This document shows, in pieces, positions 1 to 8,155 of a DNA stretch of 64,000 bases. Within the stretch, counting starts at the first letter, position 1. Each line of letters begins with the position of its first letter. The stretch is from FEB-25 sp963822175 (GTDB lineage: Bacteria > Chloroflexota > Anaerolineae > Anaerolineales > UBA4823). The translations under genes were made by a program, and so were the position numbers. The notes beneath the pieces were generated by a model. That model did no database searches and was not told the origin of the DNA. It saw only the letters and a program-made list of their open reading frames with translations. The stretch lies in the NCBI GenBank assembly GCA_963822175.1, contig CAWGGJ010000007.1, forward strand, positions 248,001 to 312,000, in the 5' to 3' direction.

Positions 1-1540
1 GAAAATATTGTGCCAATAATTCGTCCAAATCCTGGTTGGTATGTGCATCCAGGATGGTAAAGAAATCTGTGGCAGTCGCTATGTTGTGGTTCTCTTGTTG
101 AGCATATTCGCGTAAAAAAGCGAAGAAAGCTTCATCACCGATCAAAATGCGCAGGTCATCCAGGAATTTCGCACCATTGAGATAGACCGCATCACGATAA
201 GGACGAAACTGGTTGAAATCATAGATGCTGCCATTCACCCACCCGGTTGGTTCATAAAAGTTTACTCGATAATTCCACCACCAATTCACCAGGGATTGGC
301 CTGAACCAGGCGGGTAATCAGCATAGATATTCTCGTAAAAGATGTGTTCCATGTAAGTGCACATGGCTTCATCCAACCAGGGTTCCAGTGCCTGGTCATT
401 TCCCACCAGCCCATACCACCATTGGTGTGCGGTTTCATGCGCACCGATGAAGGTCAGATAACCCTTGGGGGTGCCATCATAAAGATTATAGAACCCCTGG
501 CTGAGGAAATACAAACCATCGTACTCCATGCCATCCAGGAAGTCAGCTTCCACCACACTCAAGGTGGAATGCGGATACGGCATGATCAATTGGCTGAATA
601 ATTGCAGGGCATCTGCAGTATTTTGAAGCACTTCCTCCCCTGCAGATTTATCATATGGAAAACTATAGCTATAAATGGTGACATCACCAACTGGGATGGT
701 TTGCACCTGGTATCGATCGCTGGCGGATAGGGCAAAGGATCGGGCTGCCTCCAGACGATAGGTATAGGTATCACCATCCTGTTGTGCAGGAGCAGAGGCA
801 GCGATCACCAGATCCTGCACCGGTTCTACCAGGGTAAGCCTGACTTGATAATCAGCAATATCAAGCACCTGGTGTTCGCCAAACCACCAGTTCTTATTCA
901 CCAGCCAACCCTCTCCTGATCGATAGGGTGGAATATACGGATACCAATCCACGATATTGGTTTGCCGTTCAGTATAGCCATAGGGAAGTGGACGGCTCTC
1001 GTCTGAAGGTGGAGCCATCTTCGGAATCTGCAATGCATATAAGATAACTATATTTACACCGTCGCCAGATGCCAGACCGTCTGGCAGGGGAATTTTCAGC
1101 CTGTCACCGGTTAATTCATACCCTTCAATATTCTCCCCGCCTTCCCAGGTCAGTGACTCCAATGTAAATGCACCCGGTCTACGGTTTGCTTCTACGACCA
1201 GGATCAAATTCGTCAATGAGTCGGGGGTAGCATTCACATAATTGATCGTTTCAGCAATTTCAAGGGTATGCTGGTTGTAATCAAAAACCGCCTCCAGGTT
1301 ATATTGGGTTCGTGGAATAACGGATGGAGTGGGAGAGGCGTTTTCACCAAAGCCTGGGGTAACCTGCGGCGATATGGTGACATCGGGAGTAGGTGTACTG
1401 GGTGTAACCGGGCTTGACTCTACCAAAGGGGTGGCAGTAGGTGGAGTTAAAGGTGCTGTTGGTGATCCCTGCATGGTTGGATGTGGCAAAACACAACCGG
1501 TCAATAAAACCAGGCATGCCAGGATTAAGTTGATCCGCAT
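1..1540 (-). CDS. M1-family metallopeptidase, lipoprotein (3' end off window)
   Basis: I translated this frame directly; it runs off the left edge, so the C-terminus is missing. It begins with a lipoprotein signal (basic Arg, hydrophobic run, then LTGC lipobox), followed by a Pro/Thr/Ser-rich linker typical of envelope proteins in this window. The body reads as an M1 (gluzincin) aminopeptidase-like protein: the zinc motif HETAH followed by QWW is encoded near 425-445, preceded by GA and followed about 20 residues later by a Glu-containing LDEAM segment that would supply the third zinc ligand. It should sit outside the membrane and cleave peptides. I chose the ATG at 1538-1540 because it directly precedes the signal peptide; an in-frame ATG at 1565-1567 with GGAGG just upstream is an alternative and would add nine residues. 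It is last in the minus-strand run after the FHA and PP2C genes. Confidence 0.85.
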   Translation of the reverse strand, partial: MRINLILACLVLLTGCVLPHPTMQGSPTAPLTPPTATPLVESSPVTPSTPTPDVTISPQVTPGFGENASPTPSVIPRTQYNLEAVFDYNQHTLEIAETINYVNATPDSLTNLILVVEANRRPGAFTLESLTWEGGENIEGYELTGDRLKIPLPDGLASGDGVNIVILYALQIPKMAPPSDESRPLPYGYTERQTNIVDWYPYIPPYRSGEGWLVNKNWWFGEHQVLDIADYQVRLTLVEPVQDLVIAASAPAQQDGDTYTYRLEAARSFALSASDRYQVQTIPVGDVTIYSYSFPYDKSAGEEVLQNTADALQLFSQLIMPYPHSTLSVVEADFLDGMEYDGLYFLSQGFYNLYDGTPKGYLTFIGAHETAHQWWYGLVGNDQALEPWLDEAMCTYMEHIFYENIYADYPPGSGQSLVNWWWNYRVNFYEPTGWVNGSIYDFNQFRPYRDAVYLNGAKFLDDLRILIGDEAFFAFLREYAQQENHNIATATDFFTILDAHTNQDLDELLAQYF

Positions 1541-1604
1541 TACCTGCAAACCTCGACCGGTGCCCATTCATCCTCCAGAACTGATGATTGTTGAGATAAT
1601 TTCA

Positions 1605-2570
1605 CTAACGTGTGTAAGTATAGATCAATAATAAAACCATCAGGAAGATGGCAAGAAGTAAAAGTCCAATCATCCACCAGGAAGCTGCAGTACGAGTTGC
1701 TTTTCGAGTGGGAGTGATTTTCTCATCTATCGAGACATGAATCGGACGGGTAATATCTGCCGGCAGGGGTACTTCCATGGCTATTACAGTTATGTTGTCA
1801 TGACCACCGCGCTGGTTCGCCAGGTTAATCAGAACGGTTGGGCATTTATCAAGCTGCTGGGTACGCAAAATATCCGATATCTCACTATCCCTGACTAAAT
1901 CGGTCAATCCATCACTGCATAGGAGCAGTCGATCTCCTTTGATTAGCTGTAAGCCCTGGTTGGCTTCAGCCTGGGCATCATTTTCATCCGGGCTGAGGCG
2001 CAGGCGCATATCCGGCTCACTGGCATTTGTTGAACCAAGGAACCGGCGAATAATATGGGAATTGGGATGCCCTTTGACTTGAGCAGGTGTCAGGGTCCCC
2101 TGGGTAATTGCTTCTTGGATCCAGGTGTGGTCTGTTGTCAGGCGGATAAGCTTTGTACCTCGCTGCAGATAAAGCCGCGAATCACCTGCGGAAGCAGCAT
2201 AGAGTTGGTCACCAATTACCCAGGCACAAACACAGGTGGTGCCCATGCCTGTCATGGTTGTATCACGCCTGGATTGGTCCAGAATGACCTGGCTGGCATG
2301 GGTGAGGGCTTGTTTCAAGGTTTCTGCAGGATGGTTGGATGAATTCTCTACCAGATATTTCAGGATGTGCTCTACAGCCAGCTCAGCAGCCACCTCGCCA
2401 GCGCGATGACCCCCGACGCCATCAGCAAGTAATGCCACGACGGAGGGAGTTCGGTCAATCGTTCTGAAGCGAAATGCCGAGACAGAGAACCTGTCTTCGT
2501 TAGGTTTGCCTTTCATGCCAGGGTGAGTGGCGGCAGTAAAACTCAGGTGAGCATGCTCAGCCGGAATCAC
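1605..2570 (-). CDS. PP2C-type serine/threonine protein phosphatase, C-terminal membrane anchor
   Basis: The 321-residue product shows the PP2C/PPM metal-binding signatures: an N-terminal ATHPG-KPNEDR segment, DGVGGH near residue 50, GDSRLY near 128, the SDGLTDL block near 218 and HDNITVI near 258. Family members dephosphorylate Ser/Thr in Hanks-type kinase circuits and need Mn/Mg. The final 25 or so residues are hydrophobic (WWMIGLLLLAIFLMVLLLIY), so the catalytic domain is tethered to the inner face of the membrane. It starts with GTG at 2568-2570, overlapping the stop of the FHA gene by 4 bp (GTGA), so the two are translationally coupled. No Ser/Thr kinase is visible nearby, so the partner kinase is probably elsewhere. 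Confidence 0.92.
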   Translation of the reverse strand: MIPAEHAHLSFTAATHPGMKGKPNEDRFSVSAFRFRTIDRTPSVVALLADGVGGHRAGEVAAELAVEHILKYLVENSSNHPAETLKQALTHASQVILDQSRRDTTMTGMGTTCVCAWVIGDQLYAASAGDSRLYLQRGTKLIRLTTDHTWIQEAITQGTLTPAQVKGHPNSHIIRRFLGSTNASEPDMRLRLSPDENDAQAEANQGLQLIKGDRLLLCSDGLTDLVRDSEISDILRTQQLDKCPTVLINLANQRGGHDNITVIAMEVPLPADITRPIHVSIDEKITPTRKATRTAASWWMIGLLLLAIFLMVLLLIYTYTR

Positions 2571-4522
2571 TTATCTGGCTCCATTGATGTGACCAATATT
2601 CTTCTGGCCGGACCCGGCTCAGCCAGATTAAAGCGGAAAACAACGCCTCCCAAATGGATGATATCCGCATGTTCCAATTGGGTGCCTGCCTGAGGGACAA
2701 GCTGGTAATTAACCCAGGTACCAGCCACCGACCCAATGTCAGTGATCACAAATGAATTCCCCTGATGACAGATGCGAGCATGAACTGCTTCTATGGATCT
2801 ATCAGAGACAACAAGATCAGCTTGATGCGGGTCACTTCCAAGGGTGACATCATCTGTTGTCAGGCGCAAAGGTTCAGACAAGGTCGGTTCATCCGATCCC
2901 ACCAGGGGTGACAAATGAGCAATGACAGGCATCGTTTCTGCCTTGCGTTTGATCCATGGCAGGCGTCCCATCCAGCCTTTGGAGCCTGCAATGGTTTGTT
3001 GCTGTGGACTGGATATACTATTTGCCGATGGGGTAACCGTTTCCTTACGTTGAAGGATGCGGGCGTGATATCTGGCTGGATGACTGACCTGACCAGGATA
3101 AGGTTTAGGTTGGATTCGCCCACCAAGAATTAGAACAAGGGCCAGGAGTGAAGCAGAAACCAGGACAATCACCCCTATCACCAGAAACTTCTTTTGAGAA
3201 AATTCGATCATCACTCCCTGGGTGGCCTTCGGCAGGATGATCGTGACCGATTCATCAGTCGTTTTTCCGAGGATCCCCAGTTGATCAACAGCTTCAACAC
3301 TTAGTACATGCTCACCATCCTGAGTGTATGGTCGTAAATCCCATATAAGCTGGTCAAAAGGAGGATCGATGTTCTCAGATACGATCGCCCCATCCACATA
3401 TAAACTGGTACGAGCAAGGGGCCGATCATATCCATCCGGGAAGGTAACTTGAATATTGATGACCTGTTGAGAGGGTAAAAGGACCGCATCCGAAGTTGTC
3501 GCCCCCGGTGTTGCCAGACTGGAATATGTACGGGTGATTTCCGCAGGTACACCAAGGAATACCGGTGCTGGCGCCTGGAGGGTAAGCTCAAAAGATTGTG
3601 GCTCTGTCATCACCTGCTCACTGCCAACCATTACCTGGGCAAGCACCTGTTGTGTCCCGGAGGTGGTAATCTGAGAGTCATAGCCCAGCTGGTAGATATA
3701 GCGCAAAGGTTCGAGTATGCTTTCCAAATCAGGGATGGACTCATCCTGTGAGAAAGCAAAGAAAGTAGACCGGGTTTCTTCGGCAAGCCTGCGTAGCTGT
3801 TCAACCTCTGGAAGTTCAAACATATCCTGTGATGCAACCATCCAGACGTAGATATGAATATTCTGTTGCAGAGCGCTGGCTATAATGGACTGGAGACCCA
3901 GGGAGCCTTCTTCCGGCTGAGGCGGGGTGATAAATAGAATCGCCCGCTCCATACCAGGGCGGGTGGTTGGGTCTGCAGCAAGTTGTAACGCTGAAGCCAG
4001 CACTTCGAGATCAGGAACAGCATTTGGATCATCAGGTTTATAGGTTTCAAGGGAAGATCGTAATAATCCTGGATCGGTGGTATGGACCAGCTGTGGACCT
4101 CCCCTGGTAAGCAGGCTGAGATCATCCACACCTGCTGGTTGGTCGATCCATGTGCCAGCCAGTATTCCCTGGAGCAGGTATTCATAGCGAGTGGTTCCCT
4201 GCGAGTCGCGACTGGTAAAGGTGTCTCCTGGGGTAATGGCAATAATGAATTGGACGCCAGGTTTTTGCTCTTGAAGCTCGCTGATGGGCGTATGGATATC
4301 ATTTTCCTGCATGGTCACATCGCCAGTAGATAGTCCATGGACAAAAGAACCAGTCGGGTCATGAACATCCAGGTATGCCGTCATGTGGGGAAAATCACCA
4401 GTGTCTGGAACTGAAAGAGCTGCTGAGAAGGCATTCTCAGCGAAGGCTCCTTCAGCACTGACCATCAATGATATGAGCAAGATCAGGCTTAAAAGCAAAG
4501 ACCGCCTGGGGTGGTCTGACAT
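2567..4522 (-). CDS. secreted/membrane vWA-like protein with C-terminal FHA domain
   Basis: This 651-residue protein has a cleavable-looking signal peptide (residues 1-28), then a region resembling a von Willebrand A fold (about 80-290) that starts FIIAITPGD where a MIDAS DxSxS would be expected, so the metal site looks degenerate. An Ig-like region follows, one transmembrane segment lies near 445-468, and a cytoplasmic FHA domain occupies about 555-640 (LGSDP, then SDRSIEAVHARI, then the TDIGSVAGTWVN block). FHA domains bind phosphothreonine. With the coupled PP2C gene this suggests an outside-to-inside phosphorelay through a phospho-recognition module, which is an inference. No Shine-Dalgarno sequence precedes the ATG; a -10-like element lies 7 nt upstream instead. 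Confidence 0.85.
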   Translation of the reverse strand: MSDHPRRSLLLSLILLISLMVSAEGAFAENAFSAALSVPDTGDFPHMTAYLDVHDPTGSFVHGLSTGDVTMQENDIHTPISELQEQKPGVQFIIAITPGDTFTSRDSQGTTRYEYLLQGILAGTWIDQPAGVDDLSLLTRGGPQLVHTTDPGLLRSSLETYKPDDPNAVPDLEVLASALQLAADPTTRPGMERAILFITPPQPEEGSLGLQSIIASALQQNIHIYVWMVASQDMFELPEVEQLRRLAEETRSTFFAFSQDESIPDLESILEPLRYIYQLGYDSQITTSGTQQVLAQVMVGSEQVMTEPQSFELTLQAPAPVFLGVPAEITRTYSSLATPGATTSDAVLLPSQQVINIQVTFPDGYDRPLARTSLYVDGAIVSENIDPPFDQLIWDLRPYTQDGEHVLSVEAVDQLGILGKTTDESVTIILPKATQGVMIEFSQKKFLVIGVIVLVSASLLALVLILGGRIQPKPYPGQVSHPARYHARILQRKETVTPSANSISSPQQQTIAGSKGWMGRLPWIKRKAETMPVIAHLSPLVGSDEPTLSEPLRLTTDDVTLGSDPHQADLVVSDRSIEAVHARICHQGNSFVITDIGSVAGTWVNYQLVPQAGTQLEHADIIHLGGVVFRFNLAEPGPARRILVTSMEPDK

Positions 4523-4529
4523 GGAGGGT

Positions 4530-4538
4530 ATTTTAGCA
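4530..4538 (-). promoter_or_regulatory. candidate extended -10 element, leaderless start of FHA gene
   Basis: Reading the minus strand, TGC-TAAAAT ends 7 nt before the ATG of the FHA gene, and no purine-rich ribosome site is present in between. That spacing puts the transcription start at or next to the start codon. Confidence 0.4.
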
Positions 4539-4545
4539 CAATAGG

Positions 4546-4580
4546 AATCAAAAGGGCACGGCGATTTGCTATCCGTGCCC
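4546..4580 (-). terminator. rho-independent terminator after the bc-complex operon
   Basis: On the minus strand an 8-bp GC stem GGGCACGG/CCGTGCCC with an 11-nt loop is followed by TTTT. It lies just after the stop of the subunit IV-cytochrome c gene and before the FHA gene. Confidence 0.8.
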
Positions 4581-4588
4581 TGTGGAAA

Positions 4589-5848
4589 TTACGGAGTGGG
4601 TGTCGCGGATGCCCCTGGAGGTGGGGTGGGGGTAACCTGTGTAGCTCCAGGTAACGGTGTGCCGGATTCTGATGGTGCGGGTGTACCTGCACCTGGCAAT
4701 GGAGCAGAGAGCGCAGCAGCATCGGCGGCAGTATTGGGCATGCCTGCCATGATCCATGCCTGGTATATGGCAACCAGCTCAGCAGGAAGAGCCCGGGTGG
4801 GAGGCATGGGGTTGCCAGCTTCCAGCCCTTCCACACGGTTGAGCATCTGCATGGTGTTACACAGCAGGTCAGCAGCAATCAGATTCGGTGCATGGTCTCC
4901 GGTGTTGATCGTGTCTTCATAGGTGCCCATCAGGTAGTTATTGTTCTTCTTGCCTTCGCGGTGGCAGGAGACACAGTAACGCTTCTGGATAGCGGTGATA
5001 TGCACTTCATAGGATGGGATTTCTCCCGGGGCGAGGGTCGGGATCGCATTGGCAGCCGCCACCTCCTGTGGTAGCTCAACCCGGTCATCCCAGGTGTAGC
5101 GCATAAATGTCACGATTGCTTCAATATCAGATGGTCCCAGAGCGCCGCCGAAGGCACGCGCAAAGGGTGGCATACCCAAATCCTGCTGACCATAGGAGAT
5201 GATGTTGAAAAAGGTCTGGTCATCCCGGGTATACATCTCATCCTTGGAATTTATGGGCTTGAGGATGACACCTTCGAGTCCTTCTACGCCTTTGATCTCA
5301 CCCCCTTCACCGTTCGGACCATGGCATTCGGTACAATTGATCGAATAAAGGTCCTGGCCTGCAAGGATCTGCTCAGGAATGGTGCCGGTTATAGTGCCTG
5401 TCACCTCCTGGGGCGGCGTAGATACTGCTGCGAGTATGGTGAGTACAACAATTCCCACCACCATGACCGCCATAATTCCAATAGCCCACGGGCGGCTTTT
5501 CCAATAACGCTTTGGATTTCGATCAAAGAATGGTAATAAGAAAAGTGCCAGGACAGCAATGATCGGGATGATGGTGGTACCAAGCCATTCCAGCGACCCT
5601 GGGAAATACTTTAGCATTTGAAATAAGAATAAGAAATACCATTCCGGACGTGGGATATAGGCTGAATCCGAGGGGTCTGCCTTGGGTTCTTGAGCGACTC
5701 CGACCCAGGTTGCCAGGATGATCAGAACAATGAACAAAGCAAGGGTGATAACGACATCTTTATAGATGATATCAGGCCAAAACTTGACCCCCTTTTGCTT
5801 TTCCTGGGAATACTTTTCTTTGTAAAGTTTCTTCTGCTCTTCGTTCAC
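4589..5848 (-). CDS. cytochrome b subunit IV-like / diheme cytochrome c fusion of a bc complex
   Basis: The 419-residue product combines two subunits of a quinol:cytochrome c oxidoreductase. Residues about 30-143 are a PetD/C-terminal cytochrome b module with three hydrophobic segments and the Qo-site motif PEWY at 68-71. After a linker comes a cytochrome c region with two heme motifs, CTECH (172-176) and CVSCH (292-296), and methionines at MPP sites (about 226 and 348) that could be axial ligands. The last 45 residues are Pro/Thr/Ser/Gly-rich and low complexity. Start is GTG at 5846-5848 with GGAG upstream. It is the third gene after Rieske and cytochrome b. The fused cytochrome would carry electrons out of the complex without a separate cytochrome c1/f. 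Confidence 0.93.
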   Translation of the reverse strand: MNEEQKKLYKEKYSQEKQKGVKFWPDIIYKDVVITLALFIVLIILATWVGVAQEPKADPSDSAYIPRPEWYFLFLFQMLKYFPGSLEWLGTTIIPIIAVLALFLLPFFDRNPKRYWKSRPWAIGIMAVMVVGIVVLTILAAVSTPPQEVTGTITGTIPEQILAGQDLYSINCTECHGPNGEGGEIKGVEGLEGVILKPINSKDEMYTRDDQTFFNIISYGQQDLGMPPFARAFGGALGPSDIEAIVTFMRYTWDDRVELPQEVAAANAIPTLAPGEIPSYEVHITAIQKRYCVSCHREGKKNNNYLMGTYEDTINTGDHAPNLIAADLLCNTMQMLNRVEGLEAGNPMPPTRALPAELVAIYQAWIMAGMPNTAADAAALSAPLPGAGTPAPSESGTPLPGATQVTPTPPPGASATPTP

Positions 5849-5863
5849 GGCTATGCTCCTTTA

Positions 5864-6523
5864 CTAGTCTTCTTCTTTGGGGACCGAAGAGATACCCAGG
5901 CGGATAACCATGTACAGGTGGACGCCAATCAAACCACCTATCATGGCGGGGAACCACCAGATATGGACGGAGAAGAAACGAGCCAGGGTGACCGCGGACA
6001 GGTCCATCCCACCGCGTAACGCCTGGTTAATGAAGTTGCCAAGAAATGGCACTGTGCCAGCGATGGAGGTGGCTACCGTTGTTGCCCAGTAGGCCCGCTG
6101 ATTCCAGGGCAGCAGATAGCCGGTAAAGCCCATCCCCAGGGTGAGCAGGAGCAGGAGCACACCTGTGACCCAGGTAAACTCTCGTGGGTATTTGTATGCG
6201 CCAAAGAAATAGGTCCGCAGCATGTGGAAGAATACAATCAGGACCATGAGGCTGGCACCCCAGTGGTGAATACCACGTATCAGCCAGCCATAACTGACTC
6301 CTGTCATAATGTATTGTATGCTGTCATAGGCATGGTCGGGGGAGGGAACGTAATAAACCGTGAGCATGATACCAGTGATGCCCTGAAGGAGGAAAAGAAA
6401 CAAGCTCGCGCTTCCAAGGGTGAACCACCAATTGACTTTAGGTACCTTGCGATCCAGGACTGTAGCGTAAATGGTCTGCAGACCCAGACGTTCATCAAGC
6501 CAGGCAAAGGTCTTTTGGAACAT
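5864..6523 (-). CDS. cytochrome b (PetB-like, N-terminal half type)
   Basis: This 219-residue four-helix protein matches cytochrome b6-type subunits. Two histidines for the b hemes are visible in helix B (HHWGA and FHMLR) and two in helix D (SVHIWW and GVHLYM), spaced 14 residues apart as in b6. GYLLPWNQRAYWA is the characteristic Qo-side block. It forms the quinone-oxidising membrane core with the Rieske protein and the downstream subunit IV-cytochrome c fusion. I chose the ATG at 6521-6523, 2 nt after the Rieske stop and preceded by GGGGAG, rather than the in-frame TTG two codons upstream. Confidence 0.95.
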   Translation of the reverse strand: MFQKTFAWLDERLGLQTIYATVLDRKVPKVNWWFTLGSASLFLFLLQGITGIMLTVYYVPSPDHAYDSIQYIMTGVSYGWLIRGIHHWGASLMVLIVFFHMLRTYFFGAYKYPREFTWVTGVLLLLLTLGMGFTGYLLPWNQRAYWATTVATSIAGTVPFLGNFINQALRGGMDLSAVTLARFFSVHIWWFPAMIGGLIGVHLYMVIRLGISSVPKEED

Positions 6524-6525
6524 GG

Positions 6526-7011
6526 TCAACTCCCCTGGAAATGGATGAAGAGATTATTTTCCTCAACCTTGGTTTCGTATTCGTCAAGTGGCCGAGGTTG
6601 TGGACCTTTCACAATCTGCCCGTTGATGTCAAAGTAGGCATCATGGCACGGGCATATGTATGCACTTTCTTCTACTTTCCAGTTGACCCGGCAGCTCAGG
6701 TGTGTACACCTGTTGGAGAGTGCCTGGATCGAACTGTCCTCGTTTCGGAGGATATATACCCCATAACTGTTGACAGTTTTTTCCCATCCATTGACTTTAG
6801 TGCGATTAAAGTTGAACAATGTTGGAATACCGACGGGATAATTCTCCACCGGGCCTGCGGGAATCCACACATCCGCAGATTCCCTGGTGAGAGCAGGGGC
6901 GATCAAATAACTGATGGCTGGAATACCGAGCATGGCACCCATGAACGTGCCTACGGCTGCGGTAACAACTCCGACAAACTCTTTGCGGCTCATCTGGGGG
7001 GAACCGGGCAT
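6526..7011 (-). CDS. Rieske [2Fe-2S] iron-sulfur protein
   Basis: The product is 161 residues long with an N-terminal transmembrane anchor (about residues 12-35), then a soluble Rieske domain. The two cluster-binding boxes are CTHLSC and CPCHDAYFD, giving two Cys and two His ligands plus the disulfide cysteines. It transfers electrons from quinol to the cytochrome c part of the complex. AAGGAGG lies a few bases upstream of the ATG, so the start is secure. It is first in the three-gene operon and is divergent from sdhC across a 282-bp spacer. Confidence 0.95.
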   Translation of the reverse strand: MPGSPQMSRKEFVGVVTAAVGTFMGAMLGIPAISYLIAPALTRESADVWIPAGPVENYPVGIPTLFNFNRTKVNGWEKTVNSYGVYILRNEDSSIQALSNRCTHLSCRVNWKVEESAYICPCHDAYFDINGQIVKGPQPRPLDEYETKVEENNLFIHFQGS

Positions 7012-7293
7012 TTATACCTCCTTGTGAGCAAGTTTAATTTAATAACCTTTAAAGCTGGGAAGACGGTCTTCCTGATGGGTGCAATGAGCAGCTATGAGTG
7101 CATATTGTACTTCAATGATACAGGAAGATCGTCTTATCCCGCATGTATAATTGTAGAACATATCATGACAGGATGATAAGGATAAGTAATATGAATAATC
7201 CATGAGTTTTATCACTTTTACCTATTGTTAGACAAATGGGATAATTGACAAATCCATCTTTCTGAAAATTAAGTAGGGATTGAGGAGGAGCAC
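7012..7293. promoter_or_regulatory. divergent intergenic region between the bc operon and sdhCDAB
   Basis: This AT-rich 282-bp spacer must hold promoters for both directions. On the plus strand there is a perfect TTGACA (7245-7250) with only a weak -10 match at the expected distance before the GAGGAGG ribosome site of sdhC. A small inverted repeat TTGT-TAG-ACAA lies at about 7225-7236. I could not assign the minus-strand promoter. Confidence 0.4.
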
Positions 7294-7680
7294 ATGGCAT
7301 ATGGCAAATACACCGGCTTTAAGGGTTGGCTATATAAAGGAAGTACTCCTTACTATGGCTTTGCACTCCATCGTCTCACTGCAATGGGGATCATCTTATT
7401 TGTGGGAATCCATGTAGCTGCTTCATTCTCAATGCAGCAAACATTGGGGACGTGGGGGACGACGATCAATATCATCTATGAATCATGGTGGTTCCAAATA
7501 TTCGTCGTTTTCTGTGTGCTCTTCCACACTCTAAACGGGATGCGTGTGGTTATATTGGATATTTGGCCGAAATTATTAAAATATTCGCGCGAAGCCGTCT
7601 ATCTTGAATGGGCGATCTTTATCCCAATCTATGCGCTGACAGTATTCTTGATCATAACAGGCGCCCTTTCGGCCGGATAA
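7294..7680 (+). CDS. sdhC: succinate dehydrogenase cytochrome b556 subunit SdhC
   Basis: This 128-residue membrane protein has three hydrophobic helices. A histidine in helix 1 (HRLTAMG) and the HTLNGMR motif of helix 2 match SdhC/b558 families, where the conserved histidine binds heme b. It anchors the catalytic subunits and helps form the quinone site. GAGGAGG lies just upstream of the ATG. It is first of four genes in the order C-D-A-B, the usual order in many bacteria. Confidence 0.92.
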   Translation: MAYGKYTGFKGWLYKGSTPYYGFALHRLTAMGIILFVGIHVAASFSMQQTLGTWGTTINIIYESWWFQIFVVFCVLFHTLNGMRVVILDIWPKLLKYSREAVYLEWAIFIPIYALTVFLIITGALSAG

Positions 7681-7699
7681 TGGGCAAGGAGAGACAGAT

Positions 7700-8128
7700 A
7701 TGCGTCATCATTATGTTCCACACCGTGGCATCAACCTCGATTATCTGATGTGGCTGTTCACCCGTATCTCTGGGTTGGGAATAGTATTTCTTGCATTAAT
7801 AGGACTGGCATCAGCGATGTACATGGGAGCCAGAATGCAGATGGACCTGCCCACCGTATTGCGCTGGACTTTCTTGCCCAATCCCAATCATGTGGTCAAC
7901 AGCAATGTCCCCGATGTAACCCTTGGATGGGCAAATGCATTTTGGCAGATCATGCAGTACTTGATCATATTTTTTGCCTTCACTCATGCGGCCAACGGGA
8001 TACGCATGATCACCGAAGACTATATTGGTCACACCATTTGGCAGCCATTCGTACGGGCGTTGATCGCACTACTCTGGATCGGAATGCTCATAGTTGGTAT
8101 CTATGTAATTCTCGGTTCTGCGTATTAG
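7700..8128 (+). CDS. sdhD: succinate dehydrogenase membrane anchor subunit SdhD
   Basis: This 142-residue protein has three transmembrane helices. The HAANGIRMI-ED block in helix 2 or 3 parallels the HTLNGMR block of the preceding gene, typical of paired SdhC/SdhD anchors. AAGGAGA precedes the ATG by a suitable distance. It lies 19 bp after sdhC and 27 bp before sdhA. Confidence 0.9.
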   Translation: MRHHYVPHRGINLDYLMWLFTRISGLGIVFLALIGLASAMYMGARMQMDLPTVLRWTFLPNPNHVVNSNVPDVTLGWANAFWQIMQYLIIFFAFTHAANGIRMITEDYIGHTIWQPFVRALIALLWIGMLIVGIYVILGSAY

Positions 8129-8155
8129 GGCAGACAGGCCAGGAGCCCAAACAAT

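Noticed and set aside
247..601. Short plus-strand frames in the first 600 bases
   Set aside because: They are antisense to the M1 peptidase, whose zinc motif is encoded on the minus strand here.
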